Positions 1 to 4,904 of a stretch of 7,269 nucleotides of DNA are shown here, in pieces. The stretch covers positions 1 through 7,269 of the forward strand of contig JACDHQ010000099.1 in NCBI GenBank assembly GCA_013820975.1, in the 5' to 3' direction. Within the stretch, counting starts at the first letter, position 1. Each line of letters begins with the position of its first letter. A program made the translations under genes and the position numbers. The notes beneath the pieces were generated by a model. That model ran no database searches. It was given only the letters and a program-made list of their open reading frames with translations, and had not been told where the DNA came from. The stretch comes from Gemmatimonadaceae bacterium. Lineage in GTDB: Bacteria; Gemmatimonadota; Gemmatimonadetes; Gemmatimonadales; Gemmatimonadaceae.

Positions 1-338
1 GGCTGGTACTGGTAGAAGGCCCGGCTCGGGCGGAGGAACCAGCTGGTGGGCACGCCCTTTCGTCGCATCCATCCCTTCAGGTGGCGTCGTGCGTGGCGCA
101 CCTGGTCGTAGAAGGGAAACAGCTCGAGCATCACCGTTTCCTCTGTCGCGCGCCCCCCGAAGTCCTCGGACACCGCGCGCGCCAGGTCGTCCTGCCGCGC
201 GCGCACGGCATCGCGGAGGGTGGCGAGCGCCTGCATGCGGCGCGCGTAGTCCGGGGCACCCTGGCCGAATGCGGCGCGCTGCAGGTCGTAACGGTCCCGT
301 AGCGACGGCGTGGCGAAGCCGGGTGCCGGGGACGTCAT
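1..338 (-). CDS. Aldehyde dehydrogenase, coniferyl-aldehyde-dehydrogenase-like (partial, N-terminus only)
   Basis: The minus-strand frame starting with ATG at 338 stays open to the window edge and gives about 113 residues. The sequence resembles the N-terminus of coniferyl aldehyde dehydrogenases of the NAD(P)+-dependent ALDH superfamily: a YDLQRAAF helix, a DAVRARQDDLARAVSEDFG stretch near residues 43-61, TEETVMLELFP near 66-75, RHARRHLKGWM near 81-91, and FYQYQP just before the expected cofactor-domain motif. The catalytic Cys and Glu lie outside the window, so activity cannot be judged. Such enzymes oxidise aromatic or aliphatic aldehydes to acids in the cytoplasm. The start is chosen because it overlaps the upstream SDR stop as ATGA (338-335). 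There is no Shine-Dalgarno sequence, so translation is probably coupled to the SDR. The exact substrate is an inference; another class of ALDH remains possible. Confidence 0.82.
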   Translation of the reverse strand, partial: MTSPAPGFATPSLRDRYDLQRAAFGQGAPDYARRMQALATLRDAVRARQDDLARAVSEDFGGRATEETVMLELFPFYDQVRHARRHLKGWMRRKGVPTSWFLRPSRAFYQYQ

Positions 339-1147
339 CGCGGTCGGCCGGTGAACGTGCGCATCGAGTCGTACACGCCGAACCAGTCACCAGCCACCTT
401 GTCGAACACGCGGGCGGGGAGGATCCCGCGCACGAACGGCAGGAGGTCGAGCAGCTTCGGCAGGCGCAGCACGACCCGGTCATCGCGGATGGCGTCCACG
501 ATCGCGCTCGCCACGTGGCCGGGTTTCAGTAGCGGAATCAGGCGCGACCGGACGCCGGCGAACATGCCGGTGTCGATGTAGTACGGCATCACCGTCGTCA
601 CCTGCACGCCGGTGCGCCCCCGTTCCATCTCGAGCCGCAGGGAGTCGGACCAGCCGGTCATCGCCCACTTGCTCGCGCAGTACACCGACATCCCCGGGTT
701 GGCGATCATGCCGGCCGCCGAGGCAATGTTGACGACGTGGCCGCGGCCGCGGGCGATCATGCCAGGCAGCAGCTCGGCGGTGAGGTGCATCGGCGCCGTG
801 GTGTTGATCGCCATCGTGCGGTCGATGTCGTCGTGCGAGTGGGACGCGAAGTCGCGGCCGACGATGATGCCGGCGTTGTTGACGAGGATGTCGACTGCGA
901 TGCCGCGGTGCGCCATCAGCCGCGCCGCCTCGCGGACTTCGGCCAGGTCGGTGATGTCGATCTTCAGCCCGTCGATCGTGTGCCCCGCGTCGCGCATGCG
1001 GGAGACGACCGCGTCGAGCGCCTGGCCGTCGATGTCCCAGATGACGAGGTGCGCGGCGCCGGCAGCGAGCAACCGCTGGCCGGTGAGCAGCCCGATCCCC
1101 GAGGCGCCTCCGGTGACGAGCACCGTGGTTCCGCTGATGTCGCTCAT
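335..1147 (-). CDS. Short-chain dehydrogenase/reductase (SDR), 17-beta-HSD11/retinol-dehydrogenase-like
   Basis: A 270-residue classical SDR, the usual length for the family. Visible motifs are the Rossmann glycine motif TGGASGIG (residues 12-19), an acidic residue after beta-2 in VIWDID (D38, which favours NAD over NADP), D64 in KIDITD, NNAG at 90-93, the catalytic Ser in NIASAAG (S143), and YCASK with Tyr156 and Lys160. All catalytic residues are present. The order and wording (VIWDID, ILVNNAG, VNIASAAG, then PYYIDTGMF) recall 17-beta-HSD11, RDH and DHRS-type SDRs acting on lipophilic alcohols or ketones. The start at 1147 places the first beta strand directly after the N-terminus. A longer in-frame ATG at 1279 would add 44 unconserved residues and cross the divergent gene's start. 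The Shine-Dalgarno sequence is weak. The stop overlaps the downstream aldehyde dehydrogenase start by 4 bases (ATGA), implying one transcript and sequential oxidation steps. The substrate is unknown. Confidence 0.9.
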   Translation of the reverse strand: MSDISGTTVLVTGGASGIGLLTGQRLLAAGAAHLVIWDIDGQALDAVVSRMRDAGHTIDGLKIDITDLAEVREAARLMAHRGIAVDILVNNAGIIVGRDFASHSHDDIDRTMAINTTAPMHLTAELLPGMIARGRGHVVNIASAAGMIANPGMSVYCASKWAMTGWSDSLRLEMERGRTGVQVTTVMPYYIDTGMFAGVRSRLIPLLKPGHVASAIVDAIRDDRVVLRLPKLLDLLPFVRGILPARVFDKVAGDWFGVYDSMRTFTGRPR

Positions 1148-1258
1148 TCCATGGTCCGTCTGCTGGCGGTGACCGGTCCTGGCGCGCACCGAGCGGTGCA
1201 CGCCGAAACGTAGTGGAGTGACGGCAGCCGGCACCGTTCCTGCCCCGGCGACGGGCAC
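1148..1258. promoter_or_regulatory. Divergent intergenic region between SDR and MFS exporter genes
   Basis: These 111 bases separate two outward-reading genes, so they should hold promoters for both. I see no convincing -35/-10 pair on either strand. The only local symmetry is a short inverted repeat, GCACC-GAGC-GGTGC (1186-1199), which could be an operator but is well within chance in G+C-rich DNA. Neither gene has a strong Shine-Dalgarno sequence here. Confidence 0.45.
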
Positions 1259-2554
1259 ATGTCCCCCGGCTCCACCCATCCGTTGCGCGCATTACGCCAC
1301 CGCAACTACCGCCTGTTCTTCTCCGGACAGACGGTCTCGCTCGTCGGCACCTGGGTGACGCGCATCGCCACGAGCTGGTTCGTGTACCGCCTCACCGGCT
1401 CGGCGTGGATGCTCGGGCTCGTGAGCTTCTTCAGCCTCGTGCCGACGCTGCTCTTCGGCCCGGCGGCCGGGGTGCTGGTGGACCGGTGGGACCGCCACCG
1501 GCTGCTCGTGATCACGCAGGTGCTGTCGATGGCGCAGTCGGCGGCGCTCGCCGGGCTCGCCTTCGCGGGGCTGCTCGACGTGCCCGGCGTGATGCTGCTG
1601 ATGTTTGCCCAGGGGGTCATCAACGCGATCGACACGCCCGCACGCCAGGCGCTCGTGGTGCAGATGGTGGAGGATCGCGCCGACCTGCCCAATGCGATCG
1701 CGCTCAATTCGTCGATGTTCAACGGCAGCCGGCTGGCCGGTCCGGCGATCGGGGGTGCGCTCGTGGCGACAGCCGGCGAGGCGTGGTGCTTCGCGCTCGA
1801 TGCGCTGAGCTACGTGGCGGTGATCGCTTCGCTCATGCTGATGCGGATGCCGCGCACGGTCAGCGAGCGGCGGGGCGGCGGCCCCGCGGCGTTCATGGGG
1901 GAGCTCCGGGAGGGACTGCGCTACGCGTTCGGCTTCGCGCCGGCGCGCGCCCTGCTCACCGTCGTGGCGCTGGTGAGCATGCTCGGGATGCCGTACACCG
2001 TGCTCATGCCCGACATCGCGGCGCGCGTGCTCGGCGGAGGTCCCGGCACGCTTGGATGGCTCATGGCTGCGGCGGGAGGAGGTGCACTCACGGGAGCCGG
2101 CTACCTCGCATCGCGGCGGAGTGTCGTCGGCCTCGGACGGGTCATCGTCATCGGCGCGACCGGCTTCGGGCTGGCGCTCACGGCGTTCGCGTTCGTGCGG
2201 AGCTTTACGCTCGCCATGGTGGTGCTGCCATTCGTGGGGGCGATGCTGCTCGTCACGAGCAGCTCCTGCAACACCGTGCTGCAGACGATCCTGCCCGAGG
2301 CGCTGCGGGGGCGCGTGATGGCGCTCTACAGCACCGCGTTCCTCGGCAGCGCGCCAATCGGGAGCCTCATCGCCGGGGCGCTCGCGTCGCGCATCGGGAC
2401 GCAATGGACGATCGCCGCGTGCGGTGTCGGTTGCATGCTCACCGGCGCGTGGATCGGGCGCACGCTGCCGCAGATCCGTCGGCTCGTTCGCCCCATCTAT
2501 ATCGAGAACGGGATCATCCCAGCTAATGAGGTGCCGGCGAGCGTGGCGCGGTGA
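1259..2554 (+). CDS. MFS transporter, EntS/MFS_3-type exporter
   Basis: A 431-residue inner-membrane protein with about 12 hydrophobic segments, a typical length for the major facilitator superfamily. The N-terminus LRALRHRNYRLFFSGQTVSL followed by GTWVTRIATSWFVYRLTGSA matches the MFS_3 (transmembrane secretion effector, enterobactin-exporter-like) group. The loop between TM2 and TM3 has the MFS motif A form GVLVDRWDRHR (71-81). INAIDTPARQALV (121-133) and NSSMFNGSRLAGPAIGG (150-166) are also typical of the group. The C-terminal half repeats the pattern with LPEALRGRVMALYSTAFLG (345-363). A proton-driven drug, siderophore or metabolite exporter is the expected role; the substrate cannot be read from sequence. 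The ATG at 1259 fits the conserved N-terminus although no Shine-Dalgarno sequence precedes it. It diverges from the SDR gene and is separated by 164 bases from the downstream arsR-like gene, so it is probably a separate unit. Confidence 0.9.
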   Translation: MSPGSTHPLRALRHRNYRLFFSGQTVSLVGTWVTRIATSWFVYRLTGSAWMLGLVSFFSLVPTLLFGPAAGVLVDRWDRHRLLVITQVLSMAQSAALAGLAFAGLLDVPGVMLLMFAQGVINAIDTPARQALVVQMVEDRADLPNAIALNSSMFNGSRLAGPAIGGALVATAGEAWCFALDALSYVAVIASLMLMRMPRTVSERRGGGPAAFMGELREGLRYAFGFAPARALLTVVALVSMLGMPYTVLMPDIAARVLGGGPGTLGWLMAAAGGGALTGAGYLASRRSVVGLGRVIVIGATGFGLALTAFAFVRSFTLAMVVLPFVGAMLLVTSSSCNTVLQTILPEALRGRVMALYSTAFLGSAPIGSLIAGALASRIGTQWTIAACGVGCMLTGAWIGRTLPQIRRLVRPIYIENGIIPANEVPASVAR

Positions 2555-2567
2555 GGGAGAGGGAGAG

Positions 2568-2618
<51 letters not shown>

Positions 2619-2660
2619 AACGCCGGGGCTCGGGCCAGCGGTGGCTAGGAGAACAGGCGC

Positions 2661-2718
2661 CCCATCGGTATATCTGCTTATGCGTATCTGACGTCATGCC
2701 CCGTACCACCTCTTCCTC
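2661..2718 (+). promoter_or_regulatory. Probable promoter/operator of the arsR-like gene
   Basis: This is the most A+T-rich stretch in the neighbourhood, immediately upstream of the ArsR-family gene, where autoregulated repressors of this family usually bind. It contains a TATATCT hexamer-like element (2669-2675), a direct repeat TATCTG at 2671-2676 and 2685-2690 (starts 14 bases apart), an imperfect dyad GCTTATGC (2676-2683), and a perfect 8-base palindrome TGACGTCA (2689-2696). No clear Shine-Dalgarno sequence precedes the ATG at 2719. Promoter and operator assignments are inferences from position and composition. Confidence 0.45.
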
Positions 2719-3081
2719 ATGATGACCGCCCCAGCAGTCGAGGACCTCGACCTCATCTTCAAGGGGTTCGCGGATCCCACCCGGCTCCGTATCCTCAGCG
2801 TCCTCGCGGCGGGGGAGTTCTGTGTGTGCGACATCGTCGAGCTGCTCGACCTCCCGCAGCCGACGGTGTCGCGCCACCTGGCGTACCTTCGCCGTGCCGG
2901 GCTCGTGGACGTGACGCGCGAGTGGAAGTTCGCCCACTACCGCCTGGCGGCTGCCACCAACGCCGTGCATCGCAACCTCCTGGCGTGCGTGCGCAGCTGC
3001 TTCACCGGCATCGAGTCGCTCGACGACGAACGTCGCGCCGCCGCGGAGCGCGTCGCCGAGCGCAGTGCCGACCCATGCTGA
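2719..3081 (+). CDS. arsR: ArsR-family metalloregulatory transcriptional repressor
   Basis: A 120-residue winged-helix protein of the ArsR/SmtB family. Features in order: FKGFADPTRLRILSVLAAGE (14-33), the metal-binding motif CVCD (Cys35, Cys37, Asp38), the recognition helix LPQPTVSRHLAYLRRAGLV (45-63), and the wing with WKFAHYRL (69-76). The Cys-x-Cys pair sits where E. coli-type ArsR binds As(III)/Sb(III) in the DNA-binding domain. The third cysteine of that site (E. coli Cys37, two residues after the Asp) is replaced by Val40. Cys90 and Cys94 in ACVRSC, plus Cys120 at the very end, could complete a site instead. The expected role is metalloid-released repression of its own operon. The gene starts with tandem ATGs (2719 and 2722), so the true start could be one codon later. 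The phosphoesterase gene follows 22 bases downstream with a good Shine-Dalgarno sequence, which suggests co-transcription. The inducer is inferred, not shown. Confidence 0.9.
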   Translation: MMTAPAVEDLDLIFKGFADPTRLRILSVLAAGEFCVCDIVELLDLPQPTVSRHLAYLRRAGLVDVTREWKFAHYRLAAATNAVHRNLLACVRSCFTGIESLDDERRAAAERVAERSADPC

Positions 3082-3089
3082 GCCGCCGC

Positions 3090-3095
3090 GAGGAA
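3090..3095 (+). promoter_or_regulatory. Ribosome binding site of the metallophosphoesterase gene
   Basis: GAGGAA ends 8 bases before the ATG at 3104. This decides the start in favour of 3104 over the in-frame ATG at 3065, which lies inside the arsR-like gene and would add 13 unconserved residues. Confidence 0.75.
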
Positions 3096-3103
3096 CGCTG
3101 ACG

Positions 3104-3874
3104 ATGCGCTACGCACTCATCTCCGACATTCACGGCAACCTCGCCGCACTCGAGGCGGTGCTCGCCGACATCGCCGCGCGACCGGACGTCACGGCGACGT
3201 ATCACCTGGGGGACCTCGTCGGCTACTCGAGTGAACCGACGGCGGTCGTCGAGCGGCTGCATGCAGCGGCGATCCCGGGCGTGGCCGGCAACTACGACTC
3301 GACGGTCGCCGCGGACTACAAGCACTGCGGCTGCCGCTCCGAATCGCCGCGGCAGGAGGAGCTCGCCCACATCAGCTACGAGTGGACGCGCGCCAATACT
3401 GCAGAGCGCGCGAAGGCACTCCTCCGCGCCCTGCCGCTGCGCATCGACATCCGCCCGCTCGGCGGCCACGTCGCCGGGCCGACGATCACCCTCGTGCATG
3501 CAAGCCCGACGACGAACCTCGTCTATGTGACCGAGGATCGCCCCGACCCGTTCCTGTCGAAGCTCGCTGCCACCGCCGGACTCTCAGCGGGCGACGTGCT
3601 CTGCTTCGGGCACACGCACAAGCCCTGGCACCGCGTCGTCGAGGGCGTGCACTTCGTCAACACCGGCAGCGTCGGGCGGCCGAAGGACGGCGACTGGCGA
3701 GCGGGCTACGTGCTGCTCGACGTTGGCACTGGCGACGTCCGCGTGGAGTTCGTGCGACTGGAGTATGACATCGAGCGCGCCGCGAGTGCCGTGGTCGCCG
3801 CAGGGCTGCCGGAGGAGTTTGCGGCGTTCCTGCGCACGGGGGGGAAGACGGCTGCGCGCACGCCTGTATCCTGA
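3104..3874 (+). CDS. Calcineurin-like metallophosphoesterase (YfcE/MJ0936-like)
   Basis: A 256-residue cytoplasmic enzyme with the full set of metallophosphoesterase motifs: SDIHGN at 7-12 (Asp8, His10), GDLVGYS at 36-42 (Asp37), GNYD at 62-65 (Asn63), VHASP at 131-135 (His132) and GHTH at 169-172 (His170, His172). These residues normally hold a two-metal centre that hydrolyses phosphoester bonds. Tyr replaces the usual His in the GNHD motif; YfcE-type proteins also vary at this position. A Cys-Gly-Cys (CGC, 75-77) follows the third motif in a region unlike generic members and may mark a subfamily. NTGSVGRPKDGDWRAGYVLLD (186-206) is the usual C-terminal core. It starts directly with MRYALISDIHG, behind a clear Shine-Dalgarno sequence. 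The 22-base gap after the arsR-like gene suggests the repressor controls it, so a role in metalloid or phosphate stress is plausible. The substrate is unknown. Confidence 0.9.
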   Translation: MRYALISDIHGNLAALEAVLADIAARPDVTATYHLGDLVGYSSEPTAVVERLHAAAIPGVAGNYDSTVAADYKHCGCRSESPRQEELAHISYEWTRANTAERAKALLRALPLRIDIRPLGGHVAGPTITLVHASPTTNLVYVTEDRPDPFLSKLAATAGLSAGDVLCFGHTHKPWHRVVEGVHFVNTGSVGRPKDGDWRAGYVLLDVGTGDVRVEFVRLEYDIERAASAVVAAGLPEEFAAFLRTGGKTAARTPVS

Positions 3875-4021
3875 AGAGATCGGCGGGAGCGGAGGCTGGG
3901 CGGCTTACACGCGTCGAGCCAGTCGCGCCCGTGGCGCTCGGTCTCGGCGCTACGCCGCACGCCGCCTCCGCGGCGCGCCCCTCGCCACTTCCAGGTGTCC
4001 CGAACTTCGTCGGGGCGTGGG

Positions 4022-4039
4022 CGACTCGCACGACTCGCA
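4022..4039. repeat. Tandem duplication of CGACTCGCA (2 copies)
   Basis: Two perfect 9-base copies, 4022-4030 and 4031-4039, in non-coding DNA. The second overlaps the left arm of the hairpin at 4036-4053. It is short, probably a slippage product, with no evident function. Confidence 0.7.
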
Positions 4040-4053
4040 CGCGGCTGCGTGCG
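4036..4053. terminator. Candidate bidirectional terminator hairpin
   Basis: CGCACGC (4036-4042) pairs perfectly with GCGTGCG (4047-4053) across a GGCT loop, giving a 7-bp all-strong stem apart from one A-T pair. It lies 34 bases beyond the lipoprotein stop and between convergent genes, a natural place for termination. No run of T follows on either strand, so it is not a classical intrinsic terminator. It could act as an RNA 3'-end stabiliser or be incidental. Confidence 0.35.
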
Positions 4054-4087
4054 CAGTGGTCATGACCGCGCGATCGCCACGCGCCGA

Positions 4088-4723
4088 TCACCGCGCGATG
4101 CAGTTCAGCCCCGCCCACATGTCAGTGATCCGAGCCGCCGGCACCGCAGACTCGAGCAGCCCATGCACACCGCCCGCCGAGAACTCGGTGCCGATCGACG
4201 ACTGCCGCACCGTCGGCGAATACGCCGAGTCGAGCTGCGCTCGCGTGGCGCCGAGTCCGATGCCGCTCATCGTCGTCGGCGCGCGGGTGCTCCCCGGACG
4301 GACCGTCCAGCCGACGAAACGGTCATCCTGGATGTTCAGCATCATCCCGTCGGCGTAGAGCACGAATTCCATCGGCCCGGGGCCGCACTCCGCGTTCGTC
4401 GATCGCTCGATCGGTACGCCAAGCACCCCGGTCACCGCGCCGATCGCCGTCGCCGCGACCGTGCCGAAGGCGATGGGACGGCTCCTCCCGGTCGGCTCGG
4501 CGACGATGCGGATTCCGTCGCCGTCCAGCGCGACGTGTGCCGGGGCCACGGTGGCGTCACCCTCGGCGATCGGGCCGACGGTGGACTCGGATTCCGGGGT
4601 GCTCGCCCCTCGGTCGCAGGCCGCGAGGCCGCCGGCCAGCACCAGCACCAGCACCAGCACCAGCATCGTCGCGCCACGGCGCAGGGCGTTGCCCGTGTGA
4701 CGCGAGGTGGATCGGTGATTCAT
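4088..4723 (-). CDS. Putative lipoprotein of unknown function
   Basis: A 211-residue protein that I do not recognise as a named family. It begins with a lipoprotein signal peptide: basic n-region with Arg8 and Arg15-Arg16, a hydrophobic core MLVLVLVLVLAGG (20-32), and the lipobox LAAC with lipidation Cys36 followed by Asp37. Asp at +2 would favour inner-membrane retention under E. coli rules, which may not apply here. The mature part has a Ser/Thr/Glu-rich linker (about 39-60), a segment with ECGPGPMEFVLYADG (112-126), and a C-terminal part with GIGLGATRAQLDSAY (154-168) and FSAGGVHGLL (181-190). Cys113 and Cys208 could form a disulfide. The ATG at 4723 is chosen because GGAG (4733-4730) sits 6 bases upstream and the signal peptide follows; the longer open frame upstream is low-complexity and reads antisense into the antiporter gene. 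It is probably monocistronic, diverging from the antiporter. Confidence 0.8.
   Translation of the reverse strand: MNHRSTSRHTGNALRRGATMLVLVLVLVLAGGLAACDRGASTPESESTVGPIAEGDATVAPAHVALDGDGIRIVAEPTGRSRPIAFGTVAATAIGAVTGVLGVPIERSTNAECGPGPMEFVLYADGMMLNIQDDRFVGWTVRPGSTRAPTTMSGIGLGATRAQLDSAYSPTVRQSSIGTEFSAGGVHGLLESAVPAARITDMWAGLNCIAR
4636..4665. repeat. Hexanucleotide repeat (CCAGCA)x5 inside the lipoprotein signal peptide
   Basis: Five perfect CCAGCA units on the plus strand read as alternating CTG and GTG codons on the coding strand. They encode the Leu-Val repeat that forms the hydrophobic core of the signal peptide. Each unit adds or removes exactly two codons without a frameshift. Confidence 0.93.
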
Positions 4724-4904
4724 TCCCCTCTCCGCGAAGTCCGGTGTCCAGCAGCTTCCGCCGTCGCGACGCGCCACCGGCCGATCGGTCGATCGTAAAG
4801 TTAAGCCGGCGCCCTGTACGAACCTGTGCCCAAAGGCGACCTTGTGACACGATCGCGTCATCGTCACGTCGTGCGCACCTGTCGTTTCCCACCGCACCCA
4901 CACC
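4724..4904. promoter_or_regulatory. Divergent intergenic region between lipoprotein and antiporter genes
   Basis: These 181 bases should contain promoters for both neighbours. The lipoprotein side has a Shine-Dalgarno sequence (GGAGAGGGG, 4733-4725). The only A+T-rich spot is GTAAAGTTAAG (4795-4805), a reasonable location for a promoter element of the lipoprotein gene. The antiporter side has no Shine-Dalgarno sequence before ATG 4905, so its leader may be short or absent. No standard -35/-10 pair can be assigned with confidence. Confidence 0.45.
4782..4795. repeat. Inverted repeat CGATCG-GT-CGATCG
   Basis: Two 6-base arms, each itself palindromic, are separated by GT and abut the only A+T-rich spot of the divergent intergenic region. 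Position fits an operator, but CGATCG is common in such G+C-rich DNA, so this is weak. Confidence 0.4.

Larger units (their letters stand above)
3875..4087. other. Intergenic region between convergent genes
   Basis: These 213 bases lie between the stop codons of the plus-strand phosphoesterase and the minus-strand lipoprotein gene. I see no credible coding frame. The region holds a 9-base tandem duplication and a compact hairpin (listed separately). It also has an 8-base inverted pair, GCGGAGGC (3889-3896) with GCCTCCGC (3964-3971), too far apart to be a simple terminator. No T-rich intrinsic terminator tail is visible on either strand. Confidence 0.6.

Noticed and set aside
1186..1199. Inverted repeat GCACC-GAGC-GGTGC as an operator in the SDR/MFS region
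   Set aside because: A 5-bp stem is expected by chance in this composition, and no regulator gene is adjacent.
1148..1279. 44-residue N-terminal extension of the SDR from an ATG at 1279
   Set aside because: The extension is unconserved, would cross the MFS start, and the Rossmann strand begins right after the ATG at 1147.
480..1292. Minus-strand open frame overlapping the SDR gene in another frame
   Set aside because: Arg-rich low-complexity translation typical of a shadow in high-G+C DNA; the SDR frame carries every catalytic motif.
3889..3971. GCGGAGGC and GCCTCCGC as terminator arms after the phosphoesterase gene
   Set aside because: The arms are 67 bases apart with no T-run, so a simple hairpin terminator is unlikely.
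4065..4099. ACCGCGCGAT occurring twice, at 4065-4074 and 4090-4099
   Set aside because: Short, G+C-rich, and the second copy lies in the lipoprotein coding end; no attachment-site or mobile-element context supports a role.
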